Of a DNA stretch of 64,000 nucleotides, positions 10,562 through 18,665 are shown in pieces. Position numbers and translations under genes: made by a program. Positions within the stretch are counted from its first letter, which is position 1, and each line of letters begins with the position of its first letter. The notes under the pieces are model-generated. The model ran no database searches, was not told where the DNA came from, and was given only the letters and a program-made list of their open reading frames with translations. The stretch is from Lysobacter spongiicola DSM 21749 (GTDB lineage: Bacteria; Pseudomonadota; Gammaproteobacteria; Xanthomonadales; Xanthomonadaceae), in contig NZ_FUXP01000005.1 in NCBI RefSeq assembly GCF_900167055.1, positions 149,215 through 213,214 of the forward strand. Reading direction: 5' to 3'.

Positions 10562-11661
10562 CGGCGCTCGTCCTTCCAGCGTCGCTCGGCTTTTGGCGCC
10601 GGGCGGGCGGGCGCCGCCTTCACCGCCTCGATGATCTTGAAACCGTCCTGCTGCGCCACCGTGCGCACCGTGCCGAAGCTTTCGCTGAGCACCGTTTCGT
10701 ACGGCAGGTGGCGGTTGGCGACCAGCCACAGGCTGCCACGCGGATTGAGCGCCTCGGCCGCAACCGCAATGAAGCGGCGGCCGATGTCGGGCCGGTCGGC
10801 ACGGCCCTGGATGTGGAACGGCGGATTGGTCACGATGACGTCATAGCGCCCGGGCAGGCCGCCGGTCACGTCGTGCCAATGGAACCCGAGTTTCGCCGGG
10901 GACGGATGGCCCGTGAGATTGACCCGCGCCAGCTCCAGCGCGCGAGCCTCGGCTTCATAAAGGTCGAGCGCAGTGATGCCCGGGCAGCGCTCGAGCAGCT
11001 CCATCGACAGGTAGCCGAAGCCGGCGCCAAGGTCCGCGGCCCTGCCTGACAGGCCGGGCGGCAGTTGCGCGGCCAGCAATGCGGAGGCCGGATCGATGCG
11101 GTCCCACGCAAACACGCCCGGGCGGCTGGTGAAGCGACCGCCCTCGATCTTGCGCGGCGCATCCAGCGCGCTCCACTGCCGCAGCAATTCTTCATCGATC
11201 CGCGCACCGCCGTCGCCATGCAGCGGCGCCGACCAGAACACCCGGCACTTGTTCTTGACCAGGCTCGCCACCGGCCCCACGAGCTTGCGCAGGTCCTCCT
11301 CGGCCGAGCGCGCACCCTCGTTGTTGCTGGCGCACGCGACCACGCGGCCACCCGGTCCGGCATGCGCGACCGCTCGGGCGTACAGCGCCCGCGCCTCTTC
11401 GCGTTGGCGCGGTGGGAGGACCAGCACCAGCGGATGGCGCCGTTCACCTTCGGTGGCGACGACCTGCAGCCCCGCCCGCTCCAGCGCTTCGGCATCGGGC
11501 TTGAAGCTCTGCTCGCAGACCAGCCCCGGGAACGCGCGCTGGTGCAGCGGCCAGCCTTCACGCGCCCGCAGGAACAGGGCCCCACCCGTTTCGGGCCAGG
11601 CAAGCTTGTCCTGCATGAAGGGCAGGAACAGGGTTTCCAGGGCGGGATCGTCGCGGGACAC
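10558..11661 (-). CDS. RsmC/RlmG-type rRNA (guanine-N2) methyltransferase
   Basis: SAM-dependent methylase of about 367 residues with the two-domain RsmC/RlmG layout: a degenerate N-terminal half and a C-terminal catalytic half with the SAM loop DLGAGFGYLS and the NPPF motif (VTNPPFH) typical of N2-guanine methylases. The start is uncertain: GTG at 11661 gives a full N-terminus, while ATG at 11613 would shorten it by 16 residues. It overlaps rsuA by 4 bp, which fits a role in 16S rRNA modification. RsmC (G1207) and RlmG cannot be told apart by eye. Confidence 0.85.
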   Translation of the reverse strand: MSRDDPALETLFLPFMQDKLAWPETGGALFLRAREGWPLHQRAFPGLVCEQSFKPDAEALERAGLQVVATEGERRHPLVLVLPPRQREEARALYARAVAHAGPGGRVVACASNNEGARSAEEDLRKLVGPVASLVKNKCRVFWSAPLHGDGGARIDEELLRQWSALDAPRKIEGGRFTSRPGVFAWDRIDPASALLAAQLPPGLSGRAADLGAGFGYLSMELLERCPGITALDLYEAEARALELARVNLTGHPSPAKLGFHWHDVTGGLPGRYDVIVTNPPFHIQGRADRPDIGRRFIAVAAEALNPRGSLWLVANRHLPYETVLSESFGTVRTVAQQDGFKIIEAVKAAPARPAPKAERRWKDERR

Positions 11662-11761
11662 GGTGGCTCGGCAGAAGGCGGGGCCGGCCAGTTTAACGGC
11701 GACCCGCCGCGGTAGCGGTACCTGCACGCGTCGCTGACCCGCGGGTCGGCACGCTCGACCC

Positions 11762-12499
11762 ATGCCCGAAGGTCCCTCCATCGTCATCCTGCGCGAGCAG
11801 GCCGCCCATCTCGCCGGCCAGGTCGTGCGCGAGGTCGACGGCAACAGCCGGCTGGACATCCAGCGCATGGTCGGCTTCCGTGTGCAGGAACTGCGCAGCT
11901 GGGGCAAGCACTTCCTGGTCTGCTTCGACGGCTTCACCCTGCGCGTGCACTTCCTGCTGTGGGGCAGCTACCGCATCGACGAGCGGCGCGAGGGCGGGAA
12001 GCTGCGGCTGGGGCTGCGCTTCGACAACGGCGAGCTGAACCTGTATTCGACCTCGCTCAAGTACATCGAGGGCGACATCGACGAGGCCTATGACTGGAGC
12101 GCCGACGTGATGTCCGACGCCTGGAACCCGCGTGCCGCACGCCGCAAGCTGCAGGCCACGCCGGACATGATCGTCGCCGATGCGTTGCTGGAGCAGGACG
12201 TGTTCGCCGGGGTCGGCAACATCATCAAGAACGAGGTGCTGTTCAGGATCCGGGTGCATCCCGAAACCCCCGTCGAAGCGCTGTCGTCACGCAAGATCGG
12301 CGAGATGATCAAGCAGGCACGCGAATACAGCTTCGACTTCTACCGCTGGAAGAAGGACTACGTCCTGAAGAAGCACTACCAGGTCCACACCAGGACCGAA
12401 TGCCCGCGCTGCGGCAGGCGGCTGGAGTTCCGGCCGAAGCTGGGGACCAAGCAACGGCGGGCGTTCTTCTGCGGGCATTGCCAGAAGCGCCACGGCTGA
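11762..12499 (+). CDS. nei: Endonuclease VIII-like DNA glycosylase
   Basis: Excises oxidised bases and nicks the abasic site. The 245-residue protein begins MPEGPS, giving the catalytic Pro2 and Glu3 of the Fpg/Nei family. A helix-two-turn-helix region (DALLEQDVFAGVGNIIKNE) follows, and a C-terminal zinc finger of type C-X2-C...C-X2-C (CPRC...CGHC) closes the protein. The start is fixed because Pro must be residue 2. The reading is divergent from the methyltransferase with about 100 bp between. Confidence 0.92.
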   Translation: MPEGPSIVILREQAAHLAGQVVREVDGNSRLDIQRMVGFRVQELRSWGKHFLVCFDGFTLRVHFLLWGSYRIDERREGGKLRLGLRFDNGELNLYSTSLKYIEGDIDEAYDWSADVMSDAWNPRAARRKLQATPDMIVADALLEQDVFAGVGNIIKNEVLFRIRVHPETPVEALSSRKIGEMIKQAREYSFDFYRWKKDYVLKKHYQVHTRTECPRCGRRLEFRPKLGTKQRRAFFCGHCQKRHG

Positions 12500-12609
12500 C
12501 GCCGCGGTAACAGGCCGGGCACCTTCGCGCTCCGGCAACACCGGCTTCATCCGGCCGCAACGCCCGGATGGCGAGGCTGGCCACTGGACCCGCAACACAG
12601 GAGACAACC

Positions 12610-12870
12610 ATGCGCGCACTCTTCGTTGGCGGCACGGTCGACAACAGCGAACTCGACCTGGACGGCGGCGAGCCGCCCGTTCACTACCCCGAGAACACCG
12701 GCGGCGGGACGCCGCGCTACCGGCTGCACCAGGTCGGCAAGCAGGAGGACGCGATCGCCTACGCGGTGTATGCCGCGCCCGGGATGCCGGACGAGGCGGT
12801 GGCCCGGATCGTCGACGAGCGCGACTACGCGCGACGCTTCAACGCCACCCCGGTGGAAGTCGAACACTGA
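12610..12870 (+). CDS. Small conserved hypothetical protein
   Basis: An 86-residue acidic soluble protein beginning MRALFVGGTVDNSELDLDGG. AGGAG lies 8 bp upstream of the ATG. It has no signal peptide, membrane helix or recognised catalytic motif. The stretch YRLHQVGKQEDAIAYAVYAAPGMPD resembles small proteins seen in Stenotrophomonas and Lysobacter genomes, but I cannot name a family. Convergent with the ABC permease gene; the 44-bp gap contains two copies of the self-complementary GGCGGCCGCC, a possible terminator hairpin. Confidence 0.65.
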   Translation: MRALFVGGTVDNSELDLDGGEPPVHYPENTGGGTPRYRLHQVGKQEDAIAYAVYAAPGMPDEAVARIVDERDYARRFNATPVEVEH

Positions 12871-12914
12871 CCAGCGGCGGCCGCCGCGCACGTGACGCAC
12901 GGCGGCCGCCCACT

Positions 12915-15485
12915 TCAGCCCTGCAGCTCCCGCAGCGTCACCGAAGGCGGTGCATCCAGCACCTTGCGGGTGGCGAAGAGCCCCGCCAGCAACGCGGCAA
13001 GCGTTCCGAGACCGGCACCGGCCGCGGCCATGCCCCAGTTCATCTCCCACGGCAGGTCGAACACCCGGGTGGCGACCACGCCCGACAGCACGGACGCGGC
13101 AATCGCCGCGACCAGCCCCGCCAGCAGTCCGATCGCGATGAACTCCGACGCCTGCGCCAGCCTGAGCTGGCGTCGGCTGCCGCCCAGCGTGCGCATCACC
13201 CCGCCCTCGAGCAGGCGCTCATCCTGGCTGGCCGTCACCGCTGCCATCAGCACCAGCAGCCCGGCCCCCAGCGAGAACCAGAAGACCACCTCGACCACGG
13301 TGGAGACCTGGTCGGCCGTCGCGCGCACCTGGTCGAGCACGGCGTCGATGTCGATCACCGTCAGGTTGGGGAACCTGCCGACCAGGTCCGCGGTGAAGCG
13401 GTCCTGGCCATCGGGCACCGTCACCGCGGTGATGTGGCTGGCAGGGAACCCGGCCAATGAACCTGGCGAGGCGACCACGAAGAAGTTCGGGCGGAAGCTC
13501 TCCCAGTCGACCTCGCGCAGGCTGGTGATGGTGGCGGCGAATCGCTGGCCGGCGACGTCGAATGCCACCTCGTCGCCGATCTTCCACCCCAGCGACTCCG
13601 CGTAGCCCTGCTCCACCGACAGCTCGGGACCTTCCGTCCCGGTAGACGACCAGAACTCGCCGGCCACCACGCGGTTGTCGTCACGCAAGGTCGAAGCCAT
13701 CGACAGGTTGAATTCGCGGTCGGCGCGCCTGCGGGCCCTGTCCGGCTCGTCGGCGGCTTCGCCCTCCCCTTCGGCCCCGCGGGCATAGTCCTCACCCGAG
13801 ACCGCCTCGCCGTTGTGCTCCACCAGCCGCGCGCGGACCATCGGGAACAGCGTCGGCTCGCCGATGCCCTGGCTGGCGACGAACTGCCGGACCGGCTCGA
13901 CCTGGTCCTCCTGCACGTTGATGATGAAACGGTTCGGCGCTTCCGCGGCGAGCTGCAGTTGCCAGCGGTCCAGCAGGTCGGTGCGCACGAAGGTCAGCAG
14001 CAGCAACGCCATCAGCCCCAGGCCCAGCGAGGAGATCTGGGCGATGCTGGTGGCCGGGCGGCGGCTGACGTTGGCCAGGCCGTAGCGCAGGCTGCCCCGC
14101 AGCCGCGAGCGCAGGCGCCGCAGCAATACGATCAGGCCCCACGCGAGCAGGGCGAGGACGGCGAACGTCGCGACGATGCCGGCGAGCAACGCAGTGCCCA
14201 GCACCGCCGAACCCGCCTTCCACCACAGCAGCACGCCCAGGCCGGCGAGGCCGAGCACCGCGACGATCCACGAGCTGGGTTCGGTGGGATCGAGGTCGCG
14301 GCGCAGCACCCGCAGCGCCGGCACCCGACGCAGCGCCAGTACCGGCGGCGCTCCGAACGCCAGCAGCACGACCAGCCCGACACCGTAACCCTGCAGCGCC
14401 GGCAGCCATCCGGCCGGCGGGATCGACATCCCCAGCACCGGCTCCAGCCAGGCACCGATGCCCCACTGCAGGACGAAGGCGATGGCGACGCCGATGGTGC
14501 AGGCCAGCAGCCCCAACAGCAGCAGTTCGCCGATGTGGACCGCCGCCAGCGTGGACTGGCTGGCGCCGAGGCACCGCATGACCGCGGTGCCGGACAGGTG
14601 TCGCTCGCTGTGCCGGCGCGCGGCCATCGCAACCGCCACCGCCGCCATCACCACCGACACCAATGCAGCCAGCCCGAGGAAGCGGCCGGCGCGGTCAAGT
14701 GCGGAGCGGATTTCGGGCCGGGCGTCGCCGGCGGTCTCCAGCCGCTGTCCGCGTGCCAGCGCCGGCTTGGCGGCGCCGACGAAACCCTCCACCGCACCGG
14801 CCTCGCCCGCCACCACGAACCGGTATCGGATCCGGCTGCCTTCCTGCACCAGTCCGGTCGCAGGGAGGTCGGCCAGGTTGATGAACACTTTCGGTGCGAC
14901 GTTGAAGTAATCCAGTGCCGCATCCGGCTCGCTCACCACCAGCGCCGCCAGCGTCAGCCGCGAATCGCCGATGCCGACCTCGTCGCCCACCGCGGCATCC
15001 AGTGCCTGCGCGCCCGCACGGCTGAGCCAAGCGGTGCCGGGCGCCGGCACTGCCCCGGCCGTGGCCTCGATGCCATCGGCGCCGGCCACCACGAAAGCAC
15101 CGCGCAACGGAAAGCCTTCGCCCAGCGCGCGCAGGTCTCCCAGTCGCAGCCGCGCATCCGGCCCCTGCCCCACGGTGATCATCGTGTTGAGTTCGGTGGT
15201 GCGGGTCGATTGCAGCCTCTGCTCGCTGGCAGCGGCAATGATCGCCTCGTCCACTGGCGTATCACCCCGGATCACCGCATCGCCGCCGAGCAGCCGGTTC
15301 GCCTCGATGGCGAGCGCACGTTCGGCGCGGTCGGTGACGAACCCCACCGCCGTGACCGCCAGCACCGCCAGCACCAGCGCCGCCAGCAGGATGCGCACAT
15401 CGCCGGCCCGCAGGTCGCGGCGCATCTGCCGCCAGGCCATGCCAACGATGTTGCGTGGGCCGATGCCCGATCGCGCGGCGCTCAT
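12915..15485 (-). CDS. ybbP: ABC transporter permease, YbbP/FtsX type
   Basis: An 856-residue inner-membrane permease with FtsX-type four-helix units separated by large periplasmic domains. Hydrophobic segments occur near residues 30-50, 270-290, 315-340, 365-385, 405-460, then again at about 715-735, 770-790 and 815-840. The start ATG overlaps the ATPase stop in ATGA, so the two are translated together. The arrangement next to tesA repeats the tesA-ybbA-ybbP locus of E. coli. A role in moving lipophilic substances or releasing lipoproteins is inferred; the substrate is unknown. Confidence 0.88.
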   Translation of the reverse strand: MSAARSGIGPRNIVGMAWRQMRRDLRAGDVRILLAALVLAVLAVTAVGFVTDRAERALAIEANRLLGGDAVIRGDTPVDEAIIAAASEQRLQSTRTTELNTMITVGQGPDARLRLGDLRALGEGFPLRGAFVVAGADGIEATAGAVPAPGTAWLSRAGAQALDAAVGDEVGIGDSRLTLAALVVSEPDAALDYFNVAPKVFINLADLPATGLVQEGSRIRYRFVVAGEAGAVEGFVGAAKPALARGQRLETAGDARPEIRSALDRAGRFLGLAALVSVVMAAVAVAMAARRHSERHLSGTAVMRCLGASQSTLAAVHIGELLLLGLLACTIGVAIAFVLQWGIGAWLEPVLGMSIPPAGWLPALQGYGVGLVVLLAFGAPPVLALRRVPALRVLRRDLDPTEPSSWIVAVLGLAGLGVLLWWKAGSAVLGTALLAGIVATFAVLALLAWGLIVLLRRLRSRLRGSLRYGLANVSRRPATSIAQISSLGLGLMALLLLTFVRTDLLDRWQLQLAAEAPNRFIINVQEDQVEPVRQFVASQGIGEPTLFPMVRARLVEHNGEAVSGEDYARGAEGEGEAADEPDRARRRADREFNLSMASTLRDDNRVVAGEFWSSTGTEGPELSVEQGYAESLGWKIGDEVAFDVAGQRFAATITSLREVDWESFRPNFFVVASPGSLAGFPASHITAVTVPDGQDRFTADLVGRFPNLTVIDIDAVLDQVRATADQVSTVVEVVFWFSLGAGLLVLMAAVTASQDERLLEGGVMRTLGGSRRQLRLAQASEFIAIGLLAGLVAAIAASVLSGVVATRVFDLPWEMNWGMAAAGAGLGTLAALLAGLFATRKVLDAPPSVTLRELQG

Positions 15486-16216
15486 GCAGCCAGTCGCTCG
15501 TCGGCGACCAGTCGGCCGCCATCCAGCCGCAACCGGTGGGCGCAGCGCACGGCGAGGTGGTCATCGTGGGTCACCAGCACCAGGGTGGTACCGGCCTCGG
15601 CATTCAGGGCGAACAGCAGCTCGATGATCGCCTGGCCGGTATGGCTGTCGAGGTTGCCGGTGGGCTCGTCGGCGAACAGCAGCGAGGGTTCGGTCACGAA
15701 GGCACGCGCCAGGGCGACCCGCTGCTGCTCGCCGCCCGACAGCTGGCGCGGGTAGTGGCCCAGGCGCTCACCGAGGCCGACCTTCTGCAGGATGGCGCGG
15801 GCCGGCGCCTCGACCTCGGCGTCTCCACGCAGCTCCAGCGGCAGCATCACGTTCTCCAGTGCCGTCAGCGAAGGCAGCAACTGGAAGTTCTGGAAGACGA
15901 AGCCGACCTTCTCGCCGCGCACCCGGGCGCGGCCGTCCTCGTCCAGCGTCGACAGCGGCTTGCCGTCCAGCAGCACGCTCCCGCTGCTGGGCGTGTCCAG
16001 GCCCGCCATCAACGACAACAGCGTGCTCTTGCCGGAACCGGACGCGCCGACGATCGCCACGGTGTCGCCCGGCACGATGTTGAAGCCGACGCCGTCGAGG
16101 ATGGTCAGTTCGCCCGAAGGCAGCGGTACGCGCTTGCCCAGGCCGCGGATCTCCAGCGCGGGGGCGGAAGCGGCTGCGGGAGGCGCTTCAGCGCGGGCTT
16201 CGGGACGATCGGCCAT
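15482..16216 (-). CDS. ybbA: ABC transporter ATPase, YbbA/LolD type
   Basis: A 244-residue ATP-binding subunit. Walker A is GASGSGKST, the signature is LSGGEQQR, Walker B is LLFADEPTGNLD, and the switch His is in VTHDDH. The DEPTGNLDS sequence places it in the MacB/LolD/YbbA branch that pairs with FtsX-like permeases. The start MADRPEARAE is preceded by AGGAAC; a longer upstream frame has no homology. First gene of the pair, divergent from the esterase gene with 60 bp between for both promoters. Confidence 0.93.
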   Translation of the reverse strand: MADRPEARAEAPPAAASAPALEIRGLGKRVPLPSGELTILDGVGFNIVPGDTVAIVGASGSGKSTLLSLMAGLDTPSSGSVLLDGKPLSTLDEDGRARVRGEKVGFVFQNFQLLPSLTALENVMLPLELRGDAEVEAPARAILQKVGLGERLGHYPRQLSGGEQQRVALARAFVTEPSLLFADEPTGNLDSHTGQAIIELLFALNAEAGTTLVLVTHDDHLAVRCAHRLRLDGGRLVADERLAA

Positions 16217-16276
16217 GATGGGTTCCTGCTGGCGCGCTCCTGCCGCGCCGTAGCGCAATCGACAGGAGACGACGGA

Positions 16277-16978
16277 ATGGGTGGGTGGAAGAACACATAT
16301 GCGGGACGGCGGCGCCCGGTTCAATGTGCCATTGGCTTGATCATGCTGGCGTGGGTACTGATGGCCAGCGCGCTTGCAGGCACGGCGATGGCCGCGACAG
16401 CGCGACCGGCACCCGCACCACAGCAAGCCGCGGGCACGGTGCTGGTGATGGGTGATTCGCTCTCCGCCGCCTACGGCATGGCCGCCGACGAAGGCTGGGT
16501 TTCACTGCTCGGCGAGCGGCTGGCGTCACGCGCACCGGCATGGCGGGTGGTGAATGCCAGCATCAGCGGCGAGACCACGGCAGGCGGTGCGAGCCGCATC
16601 GTCGATGCGCTGGCCCGGCATCGCCCGGACGTGGTGGTGATCGCACTGGGGGCCAATGATGGCCTGCGGGGACTGCCCACCCACGACAGCGCGATCAACC
16701 TGGCCCGGATGATCGGCGCCGCCCACGGCGCCGGCGCAGAGGTCCTGCTGGTGGGCATGCAGATGCCGCCCAATCTCGGTGCCGCCTATACCCGGGCATT
16801 CGAGCAGAACTACCGCAACCTGGCCGACCGGTTCGACGTCGCCCTGCTGCCGTTCCTGCTCGAGCCGATCGCACTGGATCGCGACGCGTTCCAGGACGAC
16901 AACCTGCATCCCGTCGCCGAAGTGCAGCCGCGGCTGCTCGACCACGTCTGGCCCAGCCTCGAGCCCCTGCTCGACTAG
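16277..16978 (+). CDS. tesA: Periplasmic SGNH hydrolase (arylesterase / acyl-CoA thioesterase I)
   Basis: Secreted GDSL-type serine esterase of 233 residues. A signal peptide with a hydrophobic core (LIMLAWVLMASALAG) ends in TAMA. SGNH blocks are complete: GDSLSAAYG with nucleophile Ser, ASISGETTAGG with Gly, GANDGL with Asn, and DNLHP with Asp and His. AGGAG lies 8 bp upstream of the ATG at 16277. TesA enzymes hydrolyse aryl esters, lysophospholipids and acyl-CoA. Divergent from ybbA as in E. coli. Confidence 0.93.
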   Translation: MGGWKNTYAGRRRPVQCAIGLIMLAWVLMASALAGTAMAATARPAPAPQQAAGTVLVMGDSLSAAYGMAADEGWVSLLGERLASRAPAWRVVNASISGETTAGGASRIVDALARHRPDVVVIALGANDGLRGLPTHDSAINLARMIGAAHGAGAEVLLVGMQMPPNLGAAYTRAFEQNYRNLADRFDVALLPFLLEPIALDRDAFQDDNLHPVAEVQPRLLDHVWPSLEPLLD

Positions 16979-16986
16979 CAAGCACC

Positions 16987-17053
16987 GTAGGAGCGACGTG
17001 AGTCGCGACCATGGCACCTCGGACATGCGCGGTCGGACTCACGTCGCTCCTAC
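16987..17053. repeat. REP palindrome, GAGTCGCGACC subtype
   Basis: GTAGGAGCGACGTGAGTCG is mirrored by CGGACTCACGTCGCTCCTAC. It begins 8 bp after the tesA stop codon and is followed by CAACAACACC and then a second REP of the other subtype. The same two-unit arrangement recurs at 18,494-18,665. Confidence 0.85.
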
Positions 17054-17081
17054 AACAACACCGTCGCCGGCCGCCGCTTCT

Positions 17082-17158
17082 GTAGGAGCGGCTTCAGCCG
17101 CGATCCGCCGATCGTTCGCCCGCGCCGACTCCACGATCGCGGCTGAAGCCGCTCCTAC
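17082..17158. repeat. REP palindrome, GGCTTCAGCCGCGATC subtype
   Basis: GTAGGAGCGGCTTCAGCCGCGATC and its mirror image enclose about 30 bp (CGCCGATCGTTCGCCCGCGC). Almost identical to the units at 18,589-18,665 and 9,753-9,831. It forms the second half of a REP pair and lies 37 bp beyond the 3' end of the minus-strand membrane gene. Confidence 0.88.
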
Positions 17159-17194
17159 GAAAGCATGGCGGGCTCCGCAGGGCGGCGAGCGCCC

Positions 17195-17884
17195 TCACCC
17201 GCGCTCGAACCGCTCGATCTCCTCCAGTCGCGCCCGGGCCCGCAGCAGGCTGCCGCCGGTGACGGACTCTTCCATCATCCGGGCCAGCCGCGGCCGCTCG
17301 GGGCTGCGCGCCCAGCGGTGGAACCACAGCGTCGCCAGCAGCCCGGCCACACCGAACCCGAGGCTCCAGTAGACCCACGGCTGCCGCCATGCACCGGCGT
17401 CGGCCGTGCCATCAAGGCCCGACAGCGCGATCACGAAGGGCACCCACAACACCCACCACGCCAGCCCCACCGCCGCGCCACTGCCCACGTAGAACCGGCG
17501 CAGCTTCGCCAGCTGCTTCTGGATCCCCAGCACGGGCGCGCCGTAGTCGATCCGGCTCATCAGGCCGAGCGTGATCCCGCCCGCGATCATCGTCGCCACG
17601 CCATACACGTGAAGGGTGATGCCCGCCAGCAGGAACGGCCACTGGTCGCCGTGCATGTTCCAGCAGCTCGCGCCCAACAGGACGCAGGCCAGGCCGAACA
17701 GCATCTGCGCCAATTGTCCCCACCACAGCGGGCGCAGGTGGCGACGTGCCCCTTCGATCCGGTGGTCCCAGAGCAGTTGCCGGTCCAGTACGTACTGCCG
17801 CTCGAGCCGCGCGTCGAGCGATTGCCAGGCCGATTTCAGGTCGTCGAGTTCCATGGAAGGCTCCGGGTCGTGGGTCGGATTCAT
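17195..17884 (-). CDS. Membrane protein encoded with ECF sigma factor (candidate anti-sigma)
   Basis: A 229-residue protein with a soluble N-terminus (MELDDLKSAWQSLDARLERQ, helical) and about four membrane helices, at roughly 54-72, 84-108, 137-158 and 174-192, then a basic helical tail. Its ATG overlaps the sigma factor stop codon in ATGA, so the two products are made together. Such sigma-plus-membrane-protein pairs are usually sigma/anti-sigma. I see no classical zinc-binding anti-sigma motif, so this role is an inference. Start at 17854 (MELDD) is an alternative. Confidence 0.75.
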   Translation of the reverse strand: MNPTHDPEPSMELDDLKSAWQSLDARLERQYVLDRQLLWDHRIEGARRHLRPLWWGQLAQMLFGLACVLLGASCWNMHGDQWPFLLAGITLHVYGVATMIAGGITLGLMSRIDYGAPVLGIQKQLAKLRRFYVGSGAAVGLAWWVLWVPFVIALSGLDGTADAGAWRQPWVYWSLGFGVAGLLATLWFHRWARSPERPRLARMMEESVTGGSLLRARARLEEIERFERG

Positions 17885-18435
17885 GCCAGTTCCCCGCGCA
17901 GGCGCTGCTTGAGCCGGTGGATCCTGGTGGCGACGTTGCTCGGGCTGATGCCGAGGATCTCGGCGATCTCGCGCTGGCTCCGCTCATCGAGGTAAAGCAG
18001 CATCAGGGCCCGGTCGAGCGGCTCGAGGCGGTCGATGACCGCATACAGCTGGCGGATCGCCGCATCGCCTTCGTCATGGCCGTGGCCGGTCGGATCCGGC
18101 AGGGCGGCAATGGCTTCGTCATCAAGGTCGGCGTGATGGCGCTGGTGCCGTGCGGCGTTACGCACCTGCGAGATCGCGACGTTGAGCGCCACCCGGTAGA
18201 GCCAGGTCGAGAACCGGCTGCGGGTGTCGTCGAACGAAGGGAACGCACGCCACGCCTGCGCTCCAATGTCCTGCACCAGGTCACGCCGGTCTTCGGGGTG
18301 GCGGCAGTAGCCGTAGGCGATCCTCAACACGATGCCGCGATGCTGTTCGAGCATCGCCGCGAAGCGTTGCTGGGGCGAGTCCGCGGCGGAGATCCGGCGG
18401 GCGATGGTGGCGGGTTCCGAAGTGGCGTTGTCCAT
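17881..18435 (-). CDS. RNA polymerase ECF sigma factor
   Basis: A 184-residue group 4 sigma-70 factor. Region 2 is visible as RIAYGYCRHPEDRRDLVQDIGAQAWRAF and TWLYRVALNVA; region 4 as LYLDERSQREIAEILGISPSNVATRIHRLKQRL, a clear helix-turn-helix. There is no region 3. It is the first gene of a two-gene unit with the membrane protein downstream. A 29-bp dyad lies just upstream of the start codon. Target promoters and the inducing signal are unknown. The ATG has no strong Shine-Dalgarno sequence. Confidence 0.93.
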   Translation of the reverse strand: MDNATSEPATIARRISAADSPQQRFAAMLEQHRGIVLRIAYGYCRHPEDRRDLVQDIGAQAWRAFPSFDDTRSRFSTWLYRVALNVAISQVRNAARHQRHHADLDDEAIAALPDPTGHGHDEGDAAIRQLYAVIDRLEPLDRALMLLYLDERSQREIAEILGISPSNVATRIHRLKQRLRGELA

Positions 18436-18440
18436 GCGAA

Positions 18441-18469
18441 GTGATTCGCACGGTGACCGTGAATATCAC
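18441..18469. promoter_or_regulatory. 29-bp dyad upstream of the ECF sigma gene
   Basis: Two pairs of perfect arms, GTGAT/ATCAC (outer) and CACGGT/ACCGTG (inner), are exactly symmetric about position 18,455; only three position pairs between them do not match. It lies 6-34 bp before the sigma ATG, between the gene and the REP pair. The symmetry fits an operator for a dimeric regulator; a short RNA hairpin covering the ribosome site is also possible. Confidence 0.55.
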
Positions 18470-18493
18470 ACGGCCCGCCACCCCCGTCCCCAT

Positions 18494-18561
18494 GTAGGAG
18501 CGGCATAAGTCGCGACCGCGGCACCTGGGACATGCGCGGTCGCGACTCACGTCGCTCCTAC
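18494..18561. repeat. REP palindrome, GTCGCGACC subtype
   Basis: GTAGGAGCGGCATAAGTCGCGACC is mirrored imperfectly by GGTCGCGACTCACGTCGCTCCTAC. The unit is followed by CAACAACACC, like the unit at 16,987-17,053. Confidence 0.85.
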
Positions 18562-18588
18562 AACAACACCTTCGCAGCTGCAGCTTCT

Positions 18589-18665
18589 GTAGGAGCGGCT
18601 TCAGCCGCGATCCGCCGATCATCCGCCCGCGCCGACTCCACGATCGCGGCTGAAGCCGCTCCTAC
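18589..18665. repeat. REP palindrome, GGCTTCAGCCGCGATC subtype
   Basis: Second unit of the pair, nearly identical to 17,082-17,158. Its last bases CTAC contain the TAG stop codon of the M23 peptidase gene, so insertion of the REP probably set the present end of that protein. Confidence 0.88.

Noticed and set aside
12875..12911. Two copies of the self-complementary GGCGGCCGCC between convergent genes
   Set aside because: It may form a hairpin but has no U-run and could be a by-product of extreme GC; not listed as a terminator.
16987..18665. Repeated palindromes that might suggest a CRISPR array
   Set aside because: Only two units per site, each an inverted repeat with non-unique interior, no regular spacers and no cas genes. 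They fit GTAG-type REPs.
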